Below, piece by piece: positions 8,544 through 14,905 of a stretch of DNA of 24,957 nt. Within the stretch, counting starts at the first letter, position 1, and each line of letters opens with the position of its first letter. Below the pieces are notes generated by a model that had not been told where the DNA came from, did not search any database, and saw nothing but the letters and a program-made list of their open reading frames with translations. The translations under genes and the position numbers were made by a program. Source of the stretch: Clostridia bacterium (GTDB taxonomy: Bacteria; Bacillota; Clostridia; Oscillospirales; Acutalibacteraceae); assembly GCA_900769775.1 (NCBI GenBank), contig CAAGHT010000086.1, positions 1 through 24,957 on the forward strand, written 5' to 3'.

Positions 8544-9383
8544 ATGAATATAGATAAAACTCTTCTCACAAGAAGAAGCATTTGCGCCGCTACTGCCTTT
8601 GTCCTTTCGGTAACAATTATGCTTTGTTCGCTCATTGTTACAGCTGCTATCGCTTGCAGAAAAGAATATATTTCTTACATTGAGGATAAAAGTAATTATG
8701 CGGAGCTTTCTCTCAAAACGCTAAAAACCGAACTTGCCGACCTTACTATACCGGGCGGCTTCCCTCTTGATTTCTTTGATTCGCGAATTGATGAGGCTCT
8801 TTATAAAGAACGCGTAGCCGAATCAATTGTAGCAGGCGCAGATAACTCTGCCCTTTCTTACAGCAGCGACTCTGTTGCAAAAGAATTCTATGAAATGACT
8901 GCAGAATATGTTCTCGCCGAGGATGGAGAAATTTTGCCCGAGGTGGAAGAAGGACTGCACGGACTTTCTAAGGAATGCGCAAAGGTTTATATTAAGTATT
9001 CGAACCCCGCTTCTTTAAAGCTTGTTTTTAAATACTTCCCTTCTCTCAAAAAGCTGCTCATTTTTGCTGCACTAATAGTCGGCGTTCTGCTTATTGCGGC
9101 TGCCGTTTTCCTCTATCTGCTCTGTCGTGGCCGTGACCTTTTAAAGCATCTGTTCTTCTCACTCTCTGCCGCGGCGCTTCTTAGTGGAGTATTACCACTC
9201 TGGCTTTTATTATCAAATGAAATTGAAAGAATCTCCCTGACACTTCCAGCACTTCATTCCTTTGCCGTATGTTATATTGAGGGACTACTTACAATACTGC
9301 TAATTATTTCCGCAGCTTTCCTTGCTGCATCAATCGTCTTAGGCTTAATAAAGCTCGTAAGATTTATAAAAGCAAGTAAATAA
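8544..9383 (+). CDS. Predicted four-helix membrane protein of the sortase operon
   Basis: I do not recognise this 279-aa protein. It has one N-terminal membrane helix (about 14-38), a soluble segment of about 130 residues (39-168) that should lie outside the cell, and three helices near the C terminus (about 171-194, 201-224 and 238-268). It ends in a short basic tail. It starts 8 bases after the sortase stop with AGGTGG upstream, and a terminator follows immediately, so it is the last gene of a three-gene unit. A partner or accessory role for the sortase or its substrate is an inference from position only. No enzyme motif is visible. Confidence 0.82.
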   Translation: MNIDKTLLTRRSICAATAFVLSVTIMLCSLIVTAAIACRKEYISYIEDKSNYAELSLKTLKTELADLTIPGGFPLDFFDSRIDEALYKERVAESIVAGADNSALSYSSDSVAKEFYEMTAEYVLAEDGEILPEVEEGLHGLSKECAKVYIKYSNPASLKLVFKYFPSLKKLLIFAALIVGVLLIAAAVFLYLLCRGRDLLKHLFFSLSAAALLSGVLPLWLLLSNEIERISLTLPALHSFAVCYIEGLLTILLIISAAFLAASIVLGLIKLVRFIKASK

Positions 9384-9388
9384 AATGA

Positions 9389-9418
9389 AGCCTCGTGCAA
9401 AAATGCACGAGGCTTTTT
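9389..9418 (+). terminator. Rho-independent terminator of the sortase operon
   Basis: A perfect 10-bp GC-rich stem (9389-9398 pairing with 9405-9414), loop AAAAAT, then a T run ending at 9418. It begins 6 bases after the last gene. Confidence 0.92.
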
Positions 9419-9625
9419 AATGCCCATAGCAGCGTGAGAAAAAAGAAAGTAGGAGGTCGGCGGGCAGAAAACACACACGAAAAACTGCCCTTATTGCACC
9501 TTGCAAGGAGAAAGGAGGAGCCTTGCAAGGAGCTGCATATACCTGAAAGAGAAAAGGTATATGCATATGGAGGAAGAAAAAACTCACGCCGCTTCGGCTA
9601 TGTCAAACGAATCGCTTCGTTAAAA
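9419..9625. repeat. Palindrome-rich convergent intergenic region
   Basis: About 200 bases between two gene ends. It holds two copies of CCTTGCAAGGAG (9499-9510 and 9521-9532), each containing the palindrome CCTTGCAAGG, 22 bases apart. There is an 11-bp inverted repeat TGCATATACCT / AGGTATATGCA (9534-9544 and 9555-9565), a small hairpin AACGAA / TTCGTT near 9606-9621, and a weak GGGCAG / CTGCCC pair (9462-9467 and 9485-9490). No convincing gene is present; an 18-codon frame starting with ATG at 9567 ends at 9623 but has nothing to support it. Confidence 0.6.
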
Positions 9626-10993
9626 TCAGTTTGAGCTGAAATAGTTTTTCCAGCCGTATTTAGTGCCGTTGCATTCGGGCACGGGCCAGTCGCAGTTAGA
9701 CCAATCGTGGTTATCCTCTGCCATTCCGGCACTTGTGCGATTAAAGTAGTAGTGATACGCATCGTTCGGGTCTCCGCCTATGGGGTCATCGAAGGTGATG
9801 TCACACATATACCACTCGCCGTCAAGCTGAACGGCATTCCACTTGTGTCCGCCGCCCGCCGTTCCGACTACTCCCGTACACTGAATTCCTACCGCATGCA
9901 GAAGTGTCTGAAATGCTTCGGAGTAAGATTCGCAAACGCCGTACTTATTTACAAGAATACCATAGGAAGTCCAGTCATCAGGACCTACACCCTGCCATTT
10001 TGCACCGAGATTATAGAAGGAATCGAGAAGAATTCGGTCATAGATAAGGCGCTCTTTCCAGACATCAGGTGCATTTGCGGGAATAGTACTGATAATGCGG
10101 TTAACCTCTGCCTTAAACAACTTATCCTTTGTGATAATACTATCTCTAAGCTCGGGTGTCAGAGTGGCGGGAGTATGACCATAGTTGCAATACTCTACAC
10201 CATCTGTATAGCAGAATATTATTTCACTCTTGCTGTCACTATGCTTATACATAGTTGCGGTATTGCCTAAATACCATACATCGGGGTTATCAAACATATA
10301 GAGAAAATATATCATATATTCCTTGTTTTCGTGGATATTGATATCAAACTTAACACTTTTCTCCAAGCCTCTTACAGCCTTGTCGATATTTTTATAATAT
10401 CTCTTGTGCTCTTCATCGAGAAGCGAATAGAGATACTTATTTTCGATTGAAAGAGGTCTGTGCTGTTGGCCTGTCGTATAGGTATAGGTTGGTGCCGACG
10501 GCTTCACGGGAGCAGGGGTCGGCTCGGGCTCGGGAGTCGGCTCGGGCTCGGGTGTCGGTTCAGGTTCGGGAGTCGGTTCAGGTTCGGGTGTCGGTTCAGG
10601 CTCAGGGGTCGGCTCGGGAACCGGTTCAGGCTCAGGGGTCGGTTCGGGTTCGGTGGTCGGCTCAGGCTTAGTTATGGGCTTTGGAATAGGCTTTCTATCA
10701 AGATTGGGGATAGCCGGCTCTATTTCCTCATCCTTTTCGGGAGTTGTCATCTCAATCACAACATTACCGTCGCCCATATCGTTTTCTACAACATCCTCGC
10801 TAAAAAGCCCTTTGAAATCCTCAAAATCTTCTATTTGGTTTACCTTGATTTTGTCCTTTAATAAATCAGAGGGTTCTGTGCTTTGGGCGGATGATGTATT
10901 TTTCTCTGCCGTATTTGGGTGATTTTGCTCGCCACATGCGGCAAGTGTTAATATAAAGGTCGCCGCTAACAATAACGCTAATATTCTTTTCAT
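9626..10993 (-). CDS. Transglutaminase-domain lipoprotein with TPEPEP-repeat linker
   Basis: A 455-aa exported lipoprotein. The signal peptide ends in the lipobox LAAC, with Cys20 as lipidation site. Next come an acidic, low-complexity segment (21-100) and a Pro/Glu/Thr linker (101-165). A folded domain starting near 180 contains the transglutaminase-like core. The Cys-His-Asp triad is probably Cys354 (YGVCESYSEAF), His383 (GGHKWNAV) and Asp398 (MCDITFDDP). The order and spacing match the transglutaminase/protease superfamily (TGc), whose bacterial members include peptidases and cross-linking enzymes; substrate is unknown. The linker probably spans the cell wall. GTGAGG precedes the ATG. I see no clear promoter. 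It faces the sortase operon tail to tail. Cross-linking or trimming of surface proteins is possible but only inferred. Confidence 0.88.
   Translation of the reverse strand: MKRILALLLAATFILTLAACGEQNHPNTAEKNTSSAQSTEPSDLLKDKIKVNQIEDFEDFKGLFSEDVVENDMGDGNVVIEMTTPEKDEEIEPAIPNLDRKPIPKPITKPEPTTEPEPTPEPEPVPEPTPEPEPTPEPEPTPEPEPTPEPEPTPEPEPTPAPVKPSAPTYTYTTGQQHRPLSIENKYLYSLLDEEHKRYYKNIDKAVRGLEKSVKFDINIHENKEYMIYFLYMFDNPDVWYLGNTATMYKHSDSKSEIIFCYTDGVEYCNYGHTPATLTPELRDSIITKDKLFKAEVNRIISTIPANAPDVWKERLIYDRILLDSFYNLGAKWQGVGPDDWTSYGILVNKYGVCESYSEAFQTLLHAVGIQCTGVVGTAGGGHKWNAVQLDGEWYMCDITFDDPIGGDPNDAYHYYFNRTSAGMAEDNHDWSNCDWPVPECNGTKYGWKNYFSSN
10508..10657 (-). repeat. 18-bp tandem repeat coding for TPEPEP
   Basis: Within the lipoprotein gene, residues 113-162 are built of six-residue units: TTEPEP, TPEPEP, a short VPEP, five TPEPEP and a final TPAP. 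At the DNA level this is an imperfect 18-bp tandem repeat with varying third bases, for example ggctcggg against ggttcagg. Copy number may vary between strains by slippage. Confidence 0.9.
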
Positions 10994-11141
10994 AATTTTT
11001 ACCTCACTTTTTCGTTTACACCTATATATTCCGCCTCAATTTTGTTTTTTTGGGGATTTTTGTAAAAAATTCAAAAAAACAATAAATAATCTTGATTTTG
11101 TATATTTAATTTACAAAAATGAAACTATCTCAATATAAAGA

Positions 11142-11170
11142 TTGACATTTTTGAAATTATATATTATAAT
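11142..11170 (+). promoter_or_regulatory. Perfect consensus sigma-A promoter of the oxidoreductase gene
   Basis: TTGACA (11142-11147), a 17-base spacer and TATAAT (11165-11170), inside a very AT-rich region. Both hexamers match the consensus exactly. The leader to the ATG is about 50 bases and carries GGAGG at 11213-11217. Confidence 0.9.
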
Positions 11171-11225
11171 TTATCCATAATGCGTTGTGCATTATTTACA
11201 ATTTTGTAATTTGGAGGCAATAATT

Positions 11226-12266
11226 ATGGAAAAGAAATTACGTATTGGCGTTATTGGTGCAGGTTCTTTCTGCAGATGGCACCTTGACGGTATCAACAAT
11301 TCAAAGCATGCCGAAGCAGTTGTTGTTTGCGACATCGACATTGAAAAGGCCAAGCTCAGAGCATCTGAGTACGGCGTTGCTGAGTACTGCTCAGATTACA
11401 AGGAGGTTCTTGCTCGTGACGATATCGACGCAGTAACCCTTCCCCTTCCCGATCAGGAGCACTGTGTTGTTGCTTGTGATGCTCTTCGTGCAGGTAAACA
11501 CGTTCTCTGTGAAAAGCCCATGGCTCTTGACCTTAACGAGTGCAAGGAAATGGTAAGAGTTGCTCGCGAAACCGGCAAGCAGCTTATGGTTGGTCAGATT
11601 GGCCGTTATACTCCCGGCTTTTTAAAGGCTAAGGAGCTTCTCGAGTCCGGCGCTATCGGCGACCTCTTCTTCATCGAGTCCGAATATGCACACGACTATT
11701 CCAGAATCCCCGGTTCTACATACGGTAACAATACCATTCCCTGGAGAAAGACTCCTGAGCGTGAGCCTATCCTTGGCGGCGGCTGCCACGCACTCGACCT
11801 TATCAGAATGATCGCAGGCGACCCCGAAGAGGTATTCTCCTATGCTAACAATAAGAGCCTTACAGACTGGCCGATTCACGACACCTCTGTTTCTATCATG
11901 AAGTTCCCCAACGGCGTTATCGGTAAGGTATTCAACTCTCACGGTTGTAAGCGTGAGTATACAATGCGTTCCTGCCTCTACGGTACCAAGGGAACCATCA
12001 TCTTCGACAACACTTCTGACAAGATTACCCTCTTCAAGGAAGATATGATTGAAGGTATGGATACAAGAACCCTCCCCGTTACCATCCCCGTAACCGTAAA
12101 CAACCACAATTTTGCAGCTGAGGTTGAGGATTTTGCAACTGCTGTCCTCGAAGGCAGAACCGTTGTCACCGACGGTGTTTCGGGCGCTAAGACCGTTTCT
12201 CTCGGTGTTGCTATTATCGAGTCCTTCACTACCGGCAAGCCTGTAAAGATTGATTACGATATCTAA
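11226..12266 (+). CDS. Gfo/Idh/MocA-family NAD(P)-dependent oxidoreductase
   Basis: A 346-aa sugar- or inositol-type dehydrogenase. The N-terminal Rossmann fold has GVIGAGSFC (8-16) for NAD(P) and an Asp at the end of strand 2 (VVCDID). The conserved EKP follows (Glu96-Lys97-Pro98), in which the Lys is catalytic in this family. The C-terminal alpha/beta domain has GGGCHALD (His188, Asp191). The substrate cannot be told; no sugar transport or kinase gene is nearby. ATG 11226 is preferred over an upstream ATG at 11187 because GGAGG lies 8 bases before it and the reading starts just ahead of the Rossmann motif. The gene stands alone between a perfect promoter and a strong terminator. Its codon use (CTT, ATC, AAG, GGC/GGT) suggests high expression. 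Confidence 0.93.
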   Translation: MEKKLRIGVIGAGSFCRWHLDGINNSKHAEAVVVCDIDIEKAKLRASEYGVAEYCSDYKEVLARDDIDAVTLPLPDQEHCVVACDALRAGKHVLCEKPMALDLNECKEMVRVARETGKQLMVGQIGRYTPGFLKAKELLESGAIGDLFFIESEYAHDYSRIPGSTYGNNTIPWRKTPEREPILGGGCHALDLIRMIAGDPEEVFSYANNKSLTDWPIHDTSVSIMKFPNGVIGKVFNSHGCKREYTMRSCLYGTKGTIIFDNTSDKITLFKEDMIEGMDTRTLPVTIPVTVNNHNFAAEVEDFATAVLEGRTVVTDGVSGAKTVSLGVAIIESFTTGKPVKIDYDI

Positions 12267-12280
12267 ATTCTATACATAAT

Positions 12281-12318
12281 AATGAAAAACCACCCGCAAT
12301 AGCGGGTGGTTTTTCATT
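12281..12318 (+). terminator. Strong Rho-independent terminator of the oxidoreductase gene
   Basis: A perfect 17-bp stem (12281-12297 with 12302-12318), loop AATA, with the core CCACCCGC / GCGGGTGG flanked by A and T runs. It can work in both directions. It lies directly beside the right end of the IS200-type element. Confidence 0.92.
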
Positions 12319-12415
12319 TTCGGGCATAGCCCTAAACGATACTGGCTACGCTGGGGTGCGTTTTTAGGTTGGCCTGCCAGCCATGCAATCTTTACTTACT
12401 ACCCATAAATGGGTC

Positions 12416-12861
12416 CTACGGGTCGAAAAGGCTTAACTGGTCACTTTCCTTATCCTGCTTTAATTGATTTGAGATATATTCCTTTATTGCCTTTGTGTTT
12501 TTACCCGCAGTATCTACGTAATATCCCTTACACCAAAACTCGCGATTTCGGTATGCAAATTTCATATTCCCCCATTTTTGAAATATTAAAAGCGAGCTCT
12601 TTCCTTTTAGATATCCCATAAACCCCGAAACGCTCATTTTGGGCGGGATACTGACTAGCATATGTATATGGTCTGGCCACACTTCCCCTTCAACTATCTG
12701 AACACCTTTCCATTCGCAAAGTTTTCTCAATATTTCTCTTATCTCTAACCGTTTATCTTCGTAAAATACTTTTCGTCTGTACTTGGGCGCAAAAACTATA
12801 TGGTACTTGCAATTCCATTTTGTATGTGCTAAACTATTTGTACTGATTCTTCTTTTTTCAT
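12416..12861 (-). pseudogene. tnpA: IS200-type transposase TnpA (Y1/HUH), apparent 5' frameshift
   Basis: TnpA moves single-stranded DNA through a 5'-phosphotyrosine. The frame ending at 12416 has the HUH pair His-Ile-His in WPDHIHMLV, NREFWCKGYYVDT, and the likely nucleophilic Tyr in KEYISNQ. It continues upstream as NSLAHTKWNCKYHIVF, the usual family start, but has no ATG there. The ATG at 12861, with GGAGG 8 bases before it, reads six As (12858-12853) and then hits a stop after ten codons. One more A would join it to the transposase frame and give about 148 aa, the normal length. The gene may be broken, or the A run may slip. An internal TTG at 12730 would drop the conserved N terminus. 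Confidence 0.8.
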
Positions 12862-12866
12862 TTATT

Positions 12867-12930
12867 AATCCTCCGTTTGTTTTTAGTTTTGACTGGCAGG
12901 TCTCTACTATCTTAACACAAACGGAGGATT
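12867..12930 (-). promoter_or_regulatory. tnpA leader hairpin that hides the ribosome binding site
   Basis: A 14-bp perfect inverted repeat, AATCCTCCGTTTGT (12867-12880) and ACAAACGGAGGATT (12917-12930), with a 36-base loop. In the tnpA mRNA the upstream arm pairs with the arm containing GGAGG just before the ATG. A leader stem that blocks ribosome binding is known for IS200; its use here is inferred from the sequence. Confidence 0.78.
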
Positions 12931-12992
12931 TTGTTCATCGGTTAACCTCTTTTGAACCACGCGACTATCGCGTGGTTTTCGTTATACAACGA

Positions 12993-13018
12993 AAAAGACC
13001 CGAAATTTCGGGTCTTTT
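12993..13018. terminator. Bidirectional terminator after yebC
   Basis: A 26-bp perfect palindrome with the core GACCCGAAATTTCGGGTC (12997-13014), flanked by AAAA and TTTT. It lies 25 bases past the yebC stop and would stop transcription from either side, also shielding yebC from the IS element. Confidence 0.85.
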
Positions 13019-13043
13019 GTAGTGCTCTGCGCTAATTGTGCCG

Positions 13044-13778
13044 TTATTCTTCTTCGGGCATATCCCAGTTGTGCCAGATTGCCTGAACATCGTCATTTTC
13101 TTCAAGCATCTCAATAAGCTTTTCCATCCACTTGATAGAGTCCTCATCATCAAGGGTGGTCATGGTCTGAGGAATATATGCTGCCTCGGCAGAAAGGAAT
13201 TTATAGCCCTTTTCCTCGAGTGCATCGCGAACTGTACCGAGGTCATTTACAGCGGTAAGAATCTCGAAAACATCACCGTCAGAGTTAAAGTCCTCTGCAC
13301 CTGCATCAAGCGCATCCATCATAACTGTATCCTCATCGAGGCCCTCTGCCTCAATAACGATTTCGCCCTTGTGGTCAAACATAAACATAACCGAGCCCGA
13401 CTGACCGAGATTGCCGTGGAATTTGTCGAAATAGTGGCGAACATCAGCGGCGGTACGGTTACGGTTGTCGGTAAGAGTTTCAACAATTACTGCAACACCG
13501 TTCGGTCCGTAGCCCTCATAAATGAGCTCCTCATAGTTATCGGCTCCGCCCTCGCCTGCAGCCTTTTTGATGATACGCTCGATATTATCATTGGGTACAT
13601 TTGCAGCCTTTGCCTTTGCAATAGCGTCCTTAAGCTTTGAGTTTTCCTGAGGATTCGGTCCGCCCTGCTTTACTATAACCGAGATTTCTCTACCGATTTT
13701 GGTAAAGATTTTTGCCTTTGCGGCATCGGTTTTTTCCTTTTTTCTTTTAATATTGTTCCATTTTGAATGTCCGGACAT
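13044..13778 (-). CDS. yebC: YebC/PmpR-family protein
   Basis: A 244-aa protein of the YebC family. The hallmark N terminus MSGHSKWNNIKRKKEKTDAA is followed by IGREISVIVKQGG, NVPNDNIERIIKKA, YEGYGPNGVAVIVE, TDNRNRTAADVR and an acidic C-terminal half. The family was first described as DNA-binding regulators; later work links members to translation on the ribosome, so the role should be left open. AAGGAG precedes the ATG. It lies 40 bases after dusB on the same strand and is probably co-transcribed, though a separate promoter in the AT-rich gap cannot be excluded. A bidirectional terminator follows. Confidence 0.95.
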   Translation of the reverse strand: MSGHSKWNNIKRKKEKTDAAKAKIFTKIGREISVIVKQGGPNPQENSKLKDAIAKAKAANVPNDNIERIIKKAAGEGGADNYEELIYEGYGPNGVAVIVETLTDNRNRTAADVRHYFDKFHGNLGQSGSVMFMFDHKGEIVIEAEGLDEDTVMMDALDAGAEDFNSDGDVFEILTAVNDLGTVRDALEEKGYKFLSAEAAYIPQTMTTLDDEDSIKWMEKLIEMLEENDDVQAIWHNWDMPEEE

Positions 13779-13818
13779 AAAAATATCTCCTTAAATAATT
13801 TTCAACTAGTATATTTTA

Positions 13819-14787
13819 TCATATATCCTCGCCTTCGGCAAGTGCTTTTTCACAAATAATCTCAATATCTGAGAGAGACTCAATTTCTCCGCACATTCGT
13901 CGAAGCTTTGCGGCATTTTTTACACCCTTCATATACCATGCAGTATGCTTTCTCGCCTCTAAAATAACGGTGCGAGGCTCCTTGTATTTTTGCATCAGCT
14001 CTATTTGGGAAAGAAGGACACGAAGCCGCTGCTCAAGGGGCGGTGTGTCGAGGATAACTCCCTTTTCCATATAGGTGTTTATCTGCTCAAAAATCCAAGG
14101 CTGACCATTTGCGGCACGACCGACCATTACGAAGTCACAGCCTGTATATTCATACATATTTTTAGCCGATTTGCCGTCTATGATATCACCGTTTCCTATA
14201 ACGGGAATTTTAACTGCTCGCTTTATATCGCGGATGATATCAAGGTCGCAGGGAGGAGCATACATCTGAGCTCTGGTGCGACCATGGACAGTGATTGCGG
14301 CGGCGCCGTTTGCCTCACAGATTTTGGCAATTTCGACACCGTTTTTTGAGTTTTCATCCCAGCCCGAGCGAATTTTTACGGTAATGGGAGTCTCTACGGC
14401 ATCACTGACCGCGCGGACTATTTTTCCGACCAAATCAGGCTCACGAAGCAGTCCGCTTCCGCCCTTGTTATTGGCAACCTTAGGTGCGGGACAGCCCATA
14501 TTTATATCAATAAAATCAGGCTTAAAGGTCTCGGCAACACGGGCAGCCTCTGCCATAACGCCAGGCTCATAGCCGAAAAGCTGACTCGCAAAAATTTTCT
14601 CCTCTCCGCGCTCTAAAAGGAGGGGCGATTTGTGGTCACCAAGGGTTATCGCCTTGGCACTTGTCAGCTCGCCTACGGCATAGGCGGCGCCAAAATTCAT
14701 ACATATTTCCCTCATCGCTCGGTCGGCAACTCCTGCCATTGGCGCGAGGGCGGCATATCCTTTGATTTCGAGATTTCCTATCTTCAT
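13819..14787 (-). CDS. dusB: tRNA-dihydrouridine synthase, DusB type
   Basis: This FMN enzyme reduces uridines in tRNA to dihydrouridine using NADPH. From ATG 14787 it has 322 aa: MKIGNLEIKGYAALAPMAG (FMN-binding start of the TIM barrel), ELTSAKA, DINMGCPAPKV with catalytic Cys99, the Lys of ITVKIRSGW, ITVHGRTRAQMY, GNGDI and the FVMVGRAANGQPWIF phosphate site. The helical tRNA-binding C domain follows. I chose 14787 because the family starts with MKIGN-like sequence and AAGAGG lies just before it. A further in-frame ATG at 14808 lies inside the promoter spacer. The promoter at 14797-14825 would begin transcription only about 3 bases before the chosen ATG, which is unusual. Confidence 0.93.
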   Translation of the reverse strand: MKIGNLEIKGYAALAPMAGVADRAMREICMNFGAAYAVGELTSAKAITLGDHKSPLLLERGEEKIFASQLFGYEPGVMAEAARVAETFKPDFIDINMGCPAPKVANNKGGSGLLREPDLVGKIVRAVSDAVETPITVKIRSGWDENSKNGVEIAKICEANGAAAITVHGRTRAQMYAPPCDLDIIRDIKRAVKIPVIGNGDIIDGKSAKNMYEYTGCDFVMVGRAANGQPWIFEQINTYMEKGVILDTPPLEQRLRVLLSQIELMQKYKEPRTVILEARKHTAWYMKGVKNAAKLRRMCGEIESLSDIEIICEKALAEGEDI

Positions 14788-14796
14788 AGCCTCTTG

Positions 14797-14825
14797 ATTA
14801 TATAACATAAAAAAAGTTTAGTCAA
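14797..14825 (-). promoter_or_regulatory. Sigma-A promoter for dusB, abutting the start codon
   Basis: On the minus strand, TTGACT (14825-14820), exactly 17 bases and a perfect TATAAT (14802-14797). The predicted start is about 14790, only a few bases ahead of the dusB ATG at 14787. Confidence 0.75.
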
Positions 14826-14839
14826 ATTAAAAATTTCTG

Positions 14840-14868
14840 ATGACAAGAGGCCTTTTATTTGTTATAAT
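14840..14868 (+). promoter_or_regulatory. Sigma-A promoter for the polA operon
   Basis: ATGACA (14840-14845), a 17-base spacer and a perfect TATAAT (14863-14868). The expected start near 14875 gives a leader of about 30 bases to the polA ATG. Its -35 box lies back to back with the dusB -35 box, 14 bases apart. Confidence 0.78.
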
Positions 14869-14905
14869 AATTAAGAATATATTTATATTGGGGTTGTATG
14901 TGTTT

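Larger units (their letters stand above)
12320..12985 (-). mobile_element. IS200/IS605-family element, single tnpA, about 0.67 kb
   Basis: The element carries one Y1 transposase gene and no tnpB, as in the IS200 group. It has no long terminal inverted repeats but a hairpin near each end, as this family uses for end recognition. The left-end hairpin has the stem AACCACGCGA / TCGCGTGGTT (12955-12977), lying upstream of tnpA. The right-end hairpin has the stem GCATAGCC / GGCTACGC (12324-12351), with one position that is a G-T wobble on the minus strand. The exact cleavage sites cannot be fixed by eye, so the outer bounds are approximate. It sits between the terminators of two convergent units, a neutral landing place. 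Confidence 0.72.

Noticed and set aside
9561..9623. Tiny frame MHMEEEKTHAASAMSNESLR with a purine-rich lead
   Set aside because: It is too short to support, overlaps an inverted repeat and has no conserved partner visible. It is mentioned only within the intergenic region.
9395..9634. 79-codon plus-strand frame after the sortase operon
   Set aside because: Its start lies inside the terminator hairpin, it runs into the end of the opposite gene, and the protein is a basic low-complexity string.
10508..10657. Regularly spaced repeats that could suggest a CRISPR array
   Set aside because: The units are contiguous 18-bp coding repeats with no spacers, inside a lipoprotein gene.
10447..10861. Arg/Gly/Ser-rich plus-strand frames across the Pro-rich repeat
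   Set aside because: They are the reverse translation of the TPEPEP repeat and keep open only because the repeat has no stops.
12783..13022. 79-codon plus-strand frame across the IS left end
   Set aside because: It crosses the tnpA leader hairpin and left-end hairpin and ends in a terminator; there is no coding evidence.
14840..14905. 22-codon N-terminal extension of PolA
   Set aside because: It would begin inside the polA -35 box, upstream of the expected transcription start, and adds residues not found in the family.
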